In this document: one piece after another, positions 38,224 to 49,658 of the stretch
How the letters are laid out: every line of letters begins with the position of its first letter
How positions within the stretch are numbered: the first letter of the stretch is position 1
Assembly: GCF_018320785.1 (NCBI RefSeq)
Contig: NC_054865.1
Coordinates: 11,567,579 to 11,631,578 of the forward strand
Length of the DNA: 64,000 bases
DNA from: Cheilinus undulatus
Lineage: Eukaryota > Chordata > Actinopteri > Labriformes > Labridae
Direction of reading: 5' to 3'
The notes under the pieces: model-generated
The model's input: the letters and a program-made list of their open reading frames with translations, nothing else
The model's database searches: none
Told to the model about the DNA's origin: nothing
Translations under genes and position numbers: made by a program

Positions 38224-41200
38224 ATGAAGTTTCTGGAGCTTTTTGGGCGCCTTAAATCCGTGGTTATCGGAATGATTCACGTTAGAGCCTTACCAGGTAA
38301 TCAGGCTACAACACTGAAACGACCTGTGTACTAAAATGTTCAAATGTAGGGCTAAGTAGCAAGACTGCAGCATGAAATTTACAGAGAAGTCAGCACAGAA
38401 TGTAAGTAGTTTCAAGAATCAAGAACTGTTACAGAAATGCAGATGTTGCATATTATTTTGTGTACAGAATCAGACACTGTCTAAGAAAATGAACCCATTT
38501 GAATTCAAGGTAAAATTAGTTAGAAACAAACCTGTCCAGGAATAATCAAATACGGTGTCTTAGGAAAGGTAACAATCTGACTCTTCTTCTCAACCTGTCA
38601 GACTCACTGTAGCTGCTACTGATATCAACAAAAACAAAATATTTCCCTGTCTGATTTTGTATTGTGAAACATAGGTCTGTAGATGATATTGCTTTGAGGT
38701 TTTAGCTGAAAAACTCAACTGGACCAAAGCATGATGCCTTACTTAGTTCAGGTTCAAAGATGAAAACAACAGACCAGAAAATGAGGAATCTACACCTGTT
38801 TTTCTGAGGAAAAGATCAGGCTTTTTTTAAACTGGAGACTCCTAACAGGATGGAGGTTGGCAGACATTTTTCTAGCATTGCTGATAATTGCCTTATTACA
38901 GCAAAATCAAAAACTATTGACAACAACAATGGAAAAGAAATTATAAAATACCAGTCCATTGATCTTTATGGATGTAATCCTGTTTTTGGACAAAATATTT
39001 GACTAGATTTAGATTGTGAGGACTCATTATGATGCAGCAGGACTGGTTTTGATGGAATATTATGATCAAGAGAGAACAGGACTTCTGATGGCGAGCTGTG
39101 TCACTTTAATTATTGCTTGTTCTTAGCCTGACAAATGCATTAATTTGAATGCTGTGGTGGATTTATCCTGGAATGGTTAACATCAGGTTTGAACATCAGT
39201 TCAAACCTTTTCCACAGACGGCCACATACAGAATCATATAAGGATGGTGGGGCCGCTTTCATATTCCTCGCCATGAGGAATATGAAAGCGGCCCCACCAC
39301 CCTTATATACAGAAATATATAAGGATGGTGGGGCTGCTTTCATATTCCTCGCCATGAGGAATTTAAAGTTATTAAGACTAAGCCAATGTAAGTTAATACA
39401 TGCAAAGTGATTGAGTATGCCTAAATGGCTAGTTAATAGCTGGCAGGGCAAATACACAGTCATTTTCAGGATTTCTGGGAGCCAATCAGATTTCAGGGGG
39501 CCCCGTTTAGTCCTGGGCTACACTTGCTCTGCCTCTGAAAAGTTATTAGTGCTGCTATTTGCTGTGGTACTCCATCATTAAGTTATTCATCAAGATATCT
39601 TCTTGTCAAAATGTTTGTTTAAAGATTTAACATGGTAGCAATGCCTCGTGCTGAAAACAAGAAGTACAATACAGTTAAGCACAAGCTTCATGTTTTAATG
39701 TGGGCCATATTTCATTTAATTACTGGAATTTGCTGCAAGCAAATCAAAAATGGGCTTGGGGCCGCTTTTGGCCTCCAGGCCATAGTTTGGACACCCCTGG
39801 TTTACATGGTCAGAATCCTGAGTTTTAGAGCTTTGAGTGTATAACGTGGTGTGGACAGTCATCTTGTAAAGATGGAAGATTTACTGAACTTCAGGAAGTT
39901 TTCTGTATGTGATAAATTCTTGTGTTTTGAGAGATTACACGCACAGGAGATGAATATCATGAATGCCCAACAGTCCAGCGCTAACATTTTAGTTGTGTTT
40001 TAGTCTCTTAGATAAAAAAAAAAAATTCTTGATCAGAAATTTTAAATCAAAGATCTACTTTTAGCTAGACTTAGTCTTATCTTCCTTATGGGAAAAAAAC
40101 TTTTTTGTTCTGTTTTAGTGTGATATGGTTAGACATCATGCTATGTCTTTTCTCTTCCTTGACCATTTGTTTTTTTATTGCTTTTGCAGACAAAACTGTT
40201 CTACTAACTTTTGAAAACTTCGGGAAAATCTTTATAAAATATACAGAGAAATATTGCCTGTAACCTCTAAAAATATATAGTAGTGGAAAAACTTTTAATA
40301 TTTTGTCTTAATTGTTGATAAGTCAAGGTGTGAAGTAGAATTTAAACAGAATAGACAAGTTCATTTAAAATGTACTGTAAATGTATTTAGTTATGATGCA
40401 CCTCTGCAAATGTCTGAGCCATAAATACATCCTGATCTAATGTTTTGTGTTTCTTGTCCCTCTCAGGCACCCCTCTTAGTTGTATGAAAATGCCCCAAAT
40501 CACAGAAGAAGCATGCAGGGAAGCAGAAATCTACTGTGACGCAGGGATTGTAAGTTATCTGACATTGTTTGATTACATTGTCTGATGCTTTTACACATTT
40601 GACACCTTTTTATTTAAACCAGTTTCTACAGTTTTAATTAAATTCTTTCTTCCAGGATGGTTTGATTATTGAGAACATGCACGATATCCCGTACTCCTTC
40701 TCTGTGGGTCCTGAAGTGTGCGCCTGTATGACCGCTGTGTGCTCTGCTATAAGGAGGGTCTGCCCGTCCCTGCCCCTCGGAGTACAAATATTGTCTTCTG
40801 CTAACCAGCAGGCCCTGGCTGTAGCTCTGGCTTCAGGTATATGAATCTATAATCATCTGCAGCCAAAGCAAAAGCTATAGAATCAGAGGCTAAAAATCAG
40901 GGTGAAACCAAAGGAGCCAGAGCATAAACAGATCTTACTATTAAACATTGCAGCAGCTGGCCAGCCTCTGCACGCTGCTTCTTTCTGTACAAAAGTCAGC
41001 AGTTCACCTGTATGTGACAGAGAGGCACAGGTTAGTCAGTGATGCAGTCACAATGTTTCTGATTGGTCACAGGTTTGGATTTCATCAGAGCTGAGGGTTT
41101 CATCTTTTCTCACGTGGCTGACGAGGGCCTTCTGAATGCCTGTGCCGGAGACTTGCTGAGATATCGAAAGCAGATCGGAGCTGAGCATGTGCAGATCTTC

Positions 41201-44200
41201 ACAGACATCAAAAAGAAACACAGGTGGGGTCATCGACTGCACAGTTTGGGAAGTGGATGAGCCACTAGCAAGCTATAAAGGAAGCAGGGTGTCTCAAGTA
41301 AAGTCTCAAGTGAAGGTGTTAAAGTATCTTAACGTCTTGCTCACGAGTCCGGGTAGAAATGGAAAAAAAAACATTGCAACTATTACTGCAAAAAGTTGTA
41401 GTAATGGTTTGTATCATCATGTAATATTTTAGGTTAATCAGACTGTTTTATTTGCATGTGAGGCCTTTAAAATAGCATGTTAGGGTCTCTAGATTAATCA
41501 TATTAATTGAAATGATAACACTGACAGCCCTACTTTTAATAACTTAAACTATTTTCAGTCCACTGTCAGCACAGTGAAAGGACACATGCCATTTCAACTT
41601 GAGGGGTATGTTCAATCAGCAGCATCCTTTGGCAAGACAGCTGCTACTTATTATTATTATCATTATAAGAGAGCAGAGGGGCTGGAGCTTATCTTGCAGA
41701 AGTTGTTGCTGTCCTTTTTCCTGACTGGTGACCAGTCCGTGGTGCACTAGCCCAATGACAGATCCAGCCCAACGACCCTGAATGGGATAAGCAGTGTAGA
41801 TAATGAATGAATGTCAGAACTCAGTCTCTGTTTTCTTAAGTAGTAACACCCAGCTTGTGAAAGCTTGTGTATCTTTACTGTGTACATTATTTCTCAGCTC
41901 TCATGCCCTGACATCAGACGTGAGCATAGAAGAGACGGCGCGGGCTGCAGAGTTCTTCCTCTCAGACGGGCTCATCATCACGGGGACAGCCACGGGAGTG
42001 CAGGCTGACCCGAGGGAGCTTGGAGGTAACACCACAACAACCCAGTCTATACTGTAAAAACTGCATGGCAGGGCTGGCAAGGATTATACAGTACCAGAGA
42101 TAAATGTACTTATGAGTGATGTTTTAAATAAAAAGCCAGTCTTTTTTATTATTGGTGCAAAAAAACTCACAAGGAAATAGTGACACCAATAAGTGAAAGA
42201 GAAACATAAAACAACAAGGCAAGACAAAGACACATTACAGTAACATAAGGGGTAATGCAACTTTTCTTTTCTTTTCTTTTCTTTTTGTTTTTTTTTTTGT
42301 TTGTTTATTTGTTTTGGGTTGGGGGATATTAAATGAGCAGCAGGGGCCAAATAATAGAGAGCAACGCAGCAACATTAAATGATAGTAATAAACAGGAAAA
42401 TAGAATAATAATTAATAAATAATAAGAATGAAAGTAAAATAATAAAAAAATGCAAATGTATTGAAATAACTAGCAGTAGTAAATTTAAAAAAAATACCAA
42501 TAACATATTGAGGTACATGCAATTATGTGAATGTAAGAAACAGTAAACAGATTAAGAAAAATTTAAAAATAAACATGGTTTAGATCACAGGTGTCAAACT
42601 CAAGGCCCAGGGGCCAAATCCGGCCCGGGAACAGTTAAATCCGCCTGCAAGATGATCTCATATTTCTGTTACAACTGGCCCATCAGTATGAAGTCTGCAG
42701 ATTTCCTCAAGTATAAAAATGTAAACTTATCATTGATGATTTAAGATATCCTTGTCAAGTCATGAAATCTGAAAAAGTAAGGAGTATAAAAAATAGATAA
42801 GAAGTCAGGAATGTGGGAAAAGAAATTAATTTGTGTTTTAATTTTACATTTTCAATTTAGCATCTCATAATTAGGACTCAAACTTAGGATTTTGTCTTTT
42901 AATTTCATACTTTGAGCATTTCAACTCATAAATTTAACTTCTCATATAATATTTTGAGCTTTAAGATTCACAATTCTAATTTTTAAGTCATATTTTGACC
43001 TTTTTAGCCAATTATTTTGTATTTTACCTCATATTTTCAATTCCAAACTTTGATTTCATTATCCCATAGTTTGACCTTTTAAACTCAGGATTTAAAATTT
43101 TGAATCATATTTTGACTTTTAATTTCATGATTACAAATTTTATTTCATATTTTGACCTTTAAAACTCATTATTTTGACTTTCCTTCTAATATATTTGCCA
43201 TTAAAAAAAAAATTTCAATTTCATGTTTTGACCTTTTTGAACTAATAAATGTACTTTCCTCAGCTTCTGAGCCTTCAAACGTATCTTTTTAACTTTTTAA
43301 ATGTCAAAATTGTTTATCATCAGTGCTAGGTTTTTTTTTTTCAAACTTTATTATTGGTGAAATGTGGTTGACAGTTTATGGTTAAAAAGGTGACCCTGTT
43401 AGGCCCTCAGGTTAGTCCTGAATCCAGAATCCGGCCCCTGGTGAGACTGAGTTAGACACCCCGGGTTTAGATGATGTAAATAAAAGAATTATAAACAATA
43501 CACAGCATAATATGTGGTATAAATATGATATTAACATATATGATCAATCACAGAATTATGAAGGAGCAGTTATTCCTTTAACTGTCAAAAGCTTGGGGTA
43601 TGTTTTTAAAAGCTTTGTAACTAAATAAAATATGTGACCATGTTGATTATATTTCATTCCCTCTTCTGTCCAATAGAGGGCACCCTTACCTTCAATAACA
43701 CATGATTGGTGCTCAGAGTCCTCTGGTAGCTTAGACAGTGTACATTCAGTTCAATTATCAACAGCGATCCAGTCAGGCATCCTTTTAAAACCTGGCTCAT
43801 TTCAGATGAACACATACTCACACTGTCTGTTGGTGTTTCTACGTAAAAAATACTTAAAGGTTTTCTTGAATTTTCCGGTTGGTTCTGTTTAACCCCCTTG
43901 TAAAAATTTCTGTGTGGGATTGCGCATATGTTTGAATGCAGCAGAAAATATTGAGGACAGTGTGTGATTGTTGTGCACATAGTGAAGCTGCTTCCTACTC
44001 CTGTCAGCAAGTATGCTCTTTACCACACATTTCTAGATTCAGTGAATATGTCCAAGTACATGCAGCATTGGCATAAAGCCAGAAACTGTCATGATAGCAT
44101 CAGACAATGCGGCTTTGTCTGCTATTTCCAGGTCATCCTTTATACAGAACATCATGTCCTGTCTCCTGAAACCCTGACTGTCCAACAGAGAGTCTCTTAC

Positions 44201-46433
44201 TGTGAGCTGCATGGTTGGAAAGGCGAGTCTAGACGATTTCAGGGCAACCTGACATAATCCTTTTTTCTCCAAAAATATTTATCTAAGAGCCGCTGTCTAT
44301 CTGTCTTCACACACTAAAGTAAAATGTATACAAAATGAAATAATTGTACATGCATAGTGCTGGGCACTATTAAATTTCAATTATTTTTTAGCTTTCAGTG
44401 ACTATGATAATAAAATAATTTAGATTAAATGATGACTGTGCTGAATGCCATGTTGTGCTTGTTTTTTTATGGTATATTAATATTCTTGTTTAACCTTATT
44501 TTTCCTCTGCCCGTTTTTGGACGTGTCGTGTTTAAAATGTTTAGGGTTGAATGTTGAATTGTAATGAACACGTTTGGTGCAGATGTTGTAAAATCAGTGA
44601 TCATGTTTAGTAATCGTGATGCCAGTATCAATCAGAATAATGGAGATTATAATTCATGACATTATGGAGCAGCCCCAACATGTCAGCAGTTAGGTGGATT
44701 AGATCAGGGGTTAGGAAGTGTATTAAGTTTTTGGTTCTACAAACTTTACCCCTGTCACAAACATATTTGTGCAATTTGATCTTTTGTTCTGGTTAAAAGC
44801 ACAGCTGAAGATCAGTTTAGTTTCTGTACTTTTTGACATGATGAATTTAATTGAGATTTTAACACTTTAAAGCACATGCTATTTTAGAATGTAGAAAATG
44901 TATTATATGGACATTTTGCTATTTTTTTTTTGTACTTTTCAGACAGAGTGAAGGACTGTGAGTAATTTTTGACAGTTGAAAAGAGCGAAAGTAAACTCAA
45001 TTTCCTTGTGCTCTGCCTCTGCTTACCTCAAACACTTTATCTTTTTAGACAATATGTCAAAATGTATCTGCAATTTTTGCAATATTTCCCATTATTGGGT
45101 GTCTTGGACTCTATTTTTGTTAATTTAACACACAGATCCTACCCTAACCCAAAACAAGGTTGATAAATCGTTAGCATGAAAAAAGGAGCAGATTGCAGTC
45201 AGAAACATTTACATTCATGTGTACAACAGTAAATAATCATGTTTTGAATTCACCCATGTCGATAATTGTGTTGAGTTTTAGAATACAAGCTGTGAGCAGC
45301 ACGGAAGCTGAAGGATGATGATAAATATGGTCTATTGTGATGCAGTCAAAGATTTAAAAAATTGTATTTTCAGTCCAAATTGCCCAGCCCTTGAACCATT
45401 TCTAGTTTTTTTCAACTCCATATTTTACATTATCCATTGCACACAGCTACATGTGAGGTCCTCTGCAGCACGTGATGCCGAGAATCCGTTAACAGATGAG
45501 GGTCCGCAGTAGTCTTCAGCTGATACTGTAGTAATAGTAAATACAGTAATTATACTACAGTCTTCTACATTAGCATGGTCATACCTTTACAAACTTAGTG
45601 AAAACCTCCCCACTAAAGGAGAGGAGAATGTTAGATAATTCTTCAGTTATTGGATGGGAAGCTTTGATGAAAGGTATGCAGGTTTTTATCTGTTAAGGTC
45701 AGTGGGGCTGAGATCTGGACCATGTCCCTCCAACAGCAAAAGCAGGGCTGCTATTTTTAACAGGAGGTCAGCTTCTACTGTGTCTAAAGTCCACTTTAGC
45801 ACGCATCCTTCTCTTGTTTCAGGCCCCTGTCCTGTTCAAAATAGAGTCATTCATATTGATATTTATGAACAAAGTCTAAATGAGTCTGCTGTGTTGGCAT
45901 AACACTTTACCTGCAGTGTGTGGCTGTTTTTGTAACAAAAGACTGAGGTACTAACATGTCTTTGAGCTTTTGAGGGTTTCGAGGGCTCTCTCTCTTCCAC
46001 TCGGGGGCAGCTTTTGGTTATAAATATAACTCAAGATCTGTAGTTATCCTGAAGTTTCGTACTGTAAAAACTGAACTGTAGCTAATTTACCTATCAGAGA
46101 TTTTATTGTTTATGTGGTATGTGAAATTTGGATGACTTACTGTTTCAAACCTTTTGTAACTGAAGGTTAATACTGTGCTTCTTTTGGTATCTGTCTTATG
46201 GAGAGCATATTTAATTCTTCCTCTTTGTCTTTGCTTTTTCAGAGGTTTCCCAGTCTGTGAAAATCCCAGTGCTCATCGGCTCTGGAATAACATATGACAA
46301 CATTGAACAATACATTGAAGCAAATGGTATGATCGTCGGCTCTCATTTCAAGGAGGGAGGCCACTGGGCCAATGCAGTCGACCCGGAGAGAGTGAAGAGG
46401 TTCATGGGAAAGATTTGTGCGCTACGGAAATAA
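38224..46433 (+). CDS. BtpA-family TIM-barrel protein (F13E9.13-like), 6 exons
   Basis: Exons 38224-38296, 40467-40549, 40656-40836, 41073-41223, 41898-42025 and 46243-46433 join in phase into 268 residues with a stop. All borders are GT/AG. The ATG is preceded by an in-frame stop. Family landmarks: GMIHVRALPG (16-25), DGLIIENMHDIP (53-64), GVQILSSANQQAL (94-106), DFIRAEGFIFS (115-125), IITGTATG (189-196), IPVLIGSGI (213-221), MIVGSHFKEGG (235-245) and VDPERVKRFM (251-260). BtpA was named from a cyanobacterial photosystem I assembly factor. The fold resembles phosphoribosylanthranilate isomerase-type barrels, with a likely phosphate-binding C-terminal loop (GSG and VGS). The nematode homolog is labelled mitochondrial, but no clear presequence is visible here. 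I know of no established substrate in animals. It is head-to-head with ccne1. Intron 5 holds a hAT element. Confidence 0.9.
39185..39208. repeat. Short palindrome
   Basis: aggtttgaac, loop atca, gttcaaacct: perfect 10-bp arms, 28 bases before the larger palindrome. Intron 1 of the BtpA-like gene. Confidence 0.85.
39236..39362. repeat. Four-armed palindromic array
   Basis: Arm 1 (39,236-39,269) and arm 2 (39,275-39,308) are inverse copies of 34 bp with one mismatch and loop gccat. Arm 3 (39,317-39,350) repeats arm 1 with one further change, followed by the same loop gccat and the start of a fourth arm (gaggaat). Each arm carries ggtggggc and gctttcatattcctc. It lies in intron 1 of the BtpA-like gene. 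It resembles no transposon I know. Confidence 0.9.
39725..39805. mobile_element. hAT-like end fragment
   Basis: tgggcttggggccgcttttgg, then gccatagtttggacacccctgg, is the inverse of a CAGGGGTGTCCAAACTATGGCC-type end common in fish. The partner end was not found, so the element is truncated. Confidence 0.5.
41655..41815 (+). mobile_element. SINE/LINE 3'-tail relic
   Basis: ggggctggagcttatcttgc, then ggtgaccagtccgtggtgca, then cgaccctgaatgggataagc, ending in aatgaatgaatg, is the degraded form of a very widespread fish retroposon tail. Intron 4 of the BtpA-like gene. Confidence 0.65.
42261..42311. repeat. CTTTT / T-rich simple repeat
   Basis: Five CTTTT units followed by T tracts with G interruptions. 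Confidence 0.85.
42586..43464 (+). mobile_element. hAT-like non-autonomous element, copy 2
   Basis: Left end cacaggtgtcaaactcaagg and right end inverse of ccggggtgtctaactcag enclose 879 bp. A perfect 8-bp target duplication GTTTAGAT sits at 42,578-42,585 and 43,465-43,472, the hAT hallmark. It is the same family as 28.35-29.15 kb but inverted. The interior shows repeated ttttgacctttt and catattttgac motifs. No transposase. Intron 5 of the BtpA-like gene. Confidence 0.85.
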
Positions 46434-46597
46434 GAGGGCAGGTTTTTTGTCATCACACTAGCCGTTTACAGCAAAAACTTTAACCTAAAGGGAAGGTTTT
46501 CTAGTCAAAAATATCTATTGACAATTTCAACTGCATTCACTGGACCAGTGCAGATAGAAAAGATAGAAAACTAAAAATGAAAGGCCAGATTGCTCAC

Positions 46598-46603
46598 AAT
46601 AAA
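46598..46603 (+). terminator. Polyadenylation signal, BtpA-like gene
   Basis: AATAAA 165 bases after the stop codon and 44 bases before the next transposon; the likely 3' end of the transcript. Confidence 0.6.
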
Positions 46604-46646
46604 CAGAAAAGCATAAACCAACGGGAGTGACTGAAAAGGAGATGTA

Positions 46647-48144
46647 TAGTGCAAATGAAAAGCATTCACCCCTTTGGATGTTTTACCCTTTTATTGATTT
46701 TATAAATCAACCATGGCTAATTTAATTGTCTTTTTGACCAAAAGAATACAAACTCTTTAATGTCAAAGTGAAAACAGATGTGCACAAAGTAACCTTAATC
46801 AAACAAAAATATGCAATACAAAATAAGTTATTGCATCAATATTTAGTAGATCAACCTTTGGCTGCAATCACAGCACTGATTCTGTGTGGATAGGTCTCAA
46901 TCGAGATTCACATCTGGACACTGAAATTTTACTCCATTTGTCTTTGTAAAAATGCTCAAGCTCTGTCAGGTTGCATTGGGATCAAGCCTGATCAGCCGTT
47001 TTCAACTCCAGCCACATTTTAAAGCTTTTCTTTGTAGTTTTCTCTGTATGCTTCAGGTCATTGTCTTACTGGAAAATAAATCTTCTCCCAAGCCGTTGTT
47101 TTCTTGTAGACTGAATAAGATTGTCCTCCAAGATTTTCCTGTATTTTGCTGCCCTTATAAATTCTCTCTTCCATTACAAGAATTCCAGGACTGGCTGCCA
47201 AGAAGCATCCCCACAGCATGATGCTGCCACCACCATGCTTCACAGTGTGAATGGTCTGTCTGCGGTGACGTGCAGTGTTTGGTCTCTGCTGAACATAGCA
47301 TTTTGTCTTATGGCCAAAAAGCACCTTTATTGGTCTCATCAGACCAAAAAACTTTCTTCCACTTGACCATGGAGTCTTCTACTTTGCTTTTGGTGAACTT
47401 CAGTTGAGATTCAATACAAGTTTTCTTTAATAGTGGCGTCCTCTTTGCCACTCTCCCATAAAGCTTTGGTGAAACACCCAGGCAACAGTTACCATGTGCA
47501 GTCTCTCCCATCTCAGCTGCTGAAGCTTGTAACTCCTTCAGATTTCGTAGGTGTCTTGGGGGTCTCTCCCACGAGTCTCCCTCTTGCACAGTCACTCAAA
47601 TTGTCAGGACGGCCTGATCTAGGCAGATTGACATATGCCATATACATTCTATTTCTTGATGATGAATTTAACTGAACTCTGGGGGATGTTCAGTGATGTA
47701 TACTTTTCAATAACCTTTTTTCTGAGTATCTTGGAGTGTTCATGTGTCCTCATGGTGTAATGGTAGCCAGGGATACTGATTAACCAGTGTTTGGACCTTC
47801 CAGACACAGGTGTCTTTATACCGCTGTTACTTGAGACACATTTACTGCATTCAGGTGATCCCCATATCACTGACTGTGTGATTACTAGCACCAATAGGTT
47901 GGACCTCTGTTGAATTAGGTTAGTCACTTTAAAGGGGGTAAATATTTATGCATTCACTCATTTTACCTTGCATATTTTTTTTGATTGGCACTACTTTGTA
48001 GGAATTTGTTTTCCCTTGGAAATTTAAGTGGCTTTTTTGTTTCTTTTGTTGTCAAAAAAGACAAATTATATTGACCATGATTGATTTATAAAATAAATAA
48101 AAGTACAAAACACCCAAGGGGTGGATACTTTTTTATAGGCACTG
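46647..48144 (-). mobile_element. Tc1-like transposon, near full length (copy C)
   Basis: Length about 1.5 kb, as expected for Tc1. The right end reads inward as cagtgcctataaaaaagtat, then ccaccccttgggtgtttt. The left end (tagtgcaaatgaaaagcatt, then cacccctttggatgtttt) is its diverged inverse. The minus strand shows transposase pieces in several frames: [32 protein letters not shown] and FTKSKVEDSMV. Flanking dinucleotides are TA and CA (decayed TA). Several frame breaks make it inactive. It is the most complete of the three copies. Confidence 0.88.
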
Positions 48145-48431
48145 CACTCTTATTAACTATATACATCTAATTCAAGGCATTTAAAGCAAGTAAAATGGCT
48201 TCCCCTATTGACTCATTTGTACTTATTGCGAGCAATGCAGATTGAAATTTTTGTTTGAAACCTAGAGATAACAGTCTTTTCTTGACTTGCCTTATGAATG
48301 CAGCCTAAAGTTTGTCTAATTAGATTTTTTCAGTACTTGAAATTTGTGCAGTGTAACCATGTTTGATTTTACTGTAGAACCACTGTACGTACTTTAATAA
48401 ACACATATAACCACCATGGTAGAAAAGAATA
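48145..48431. other. Intergenic spacer
   Basis: Between the Tc1 copy and the inferred 3' end of the TP53INP-family gene; nothing recognised. Confidence 0.4.
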
Positions 48432-49658
48432 TTTATTTGTCTTTTTTTAAACATTTTATAAATACATAAAAATAGAAAAACATTACACTCAAACATATTT
48501 ACACTCATGAGTCTGCAATGAACAACTGATGTAACATGAAAATGTTGAATATCCTCTGAAATGTACAAAATGTTAACCTCAATTTAAAAAGAACAAAAAC
48601 AGTGGTTTTGTTATCACCTAAAGCTATTTGGAAACAAAAAGAACATTTATCTTAACAAATTCACATTTAATATAATTTTTTCACTCATGAATATAATACA
48701 GTCAACACGGTATGAAAGAAATCATCAGTAAACTTCTCAAGGAAACATCTAAAACTAATGCACACAGTTAAATACATTTTGAATACAACCAAAGAAGAAC
48801 CACACAATATGTGCCAAAATAAACCATGTATTGAATCAGTGTCAGGCACTGTAGCCTTAACGTCACTTTTACACAACTCCCAAAAGATTTACTTTAAAAC
48901 AATCCAACAAATCAAACATCTGGACTGTTCTCGTTAAATAATGTACACAAGCTTTCGAATGAAAGTCACTGTTTCTCTTCGTAATACTCAACCTGAGACC
49001 AAATGTGTCTGAAAAAATCAGGAGTCAGTCCTAAAGGTAAAGCTGCATTTCCACCAGGCGATCTAGTTTTGTTCAGTTTAGTACCGCAAAATCTATTTTG
49101 TGGCAGAAATTATAACAGTGACAGTATTAACATCAGTTTACCACCTACTAATTTACTAAGCTTAGCAGCATTAGCAGCATTTCTCTTAGTACCGCCAACA
49201 AGAGGGTACAAGGAGCCAGGTCTTTAATTTGAACAAAGGGTACCAGTTCCTGTTTGAGCAATGGTTTCATTTTTTACATTTTTGTTGTTGCTCAATAGAC
49301 ATAAAAGAGCCAAAATGGGAATAAATGAAAAGCTATACGGGGGATAGTAGATGCCTTTTAATACTGTGCTGAGCTAAATGATTCAGATCTCTAATAAGAG
49401 CTGAAATTCCAATCACTATGAAGCTGTGCAAACATTGGCTGTGGAAATGCCAGCAAGATCATGTTTAACTGTACCAAACTATGCCAAACCAGACTGCTCG
49501 GTGGAAATACTACAGTGCACGGTGTGGATAAACAGAATAAAAATACGAGCTAAATGGCTGTGGAAAAGCTGAGTAATCTAAGGCACTGATCAGGCACTGA
49601 GCAGAGATGATGGCATTATGAAGCATCCCCTCCTAATAGGCTAATCCATCAGATCTGT
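48432..49658 (-). other. Possible long 3' UTR of the TP53INP-family gene
   Basis: A minus-strand AATAAA (48,432-48,437) ends a 1.2-kb stretch without other genes. TP53INP mRNAs are known for long 3' UTRs. Another minus-strand signal variant (ATTAAA) lies near 49,222 and could end a shorter form. Confidence 0.4.

Noticed and set aside
39140-39463. 107-codon minus ORF with a repeated MARNMKAAPPSLY peptide
   Set aside because: The peptide repeat is produced by the palindromic DNA array; nothing suggests translation.
43654-44010. 118-codon minus ORF
   Set aside because: No recognisable domain or exon borders; it sits in intron 5 of the BtpA-like gene.
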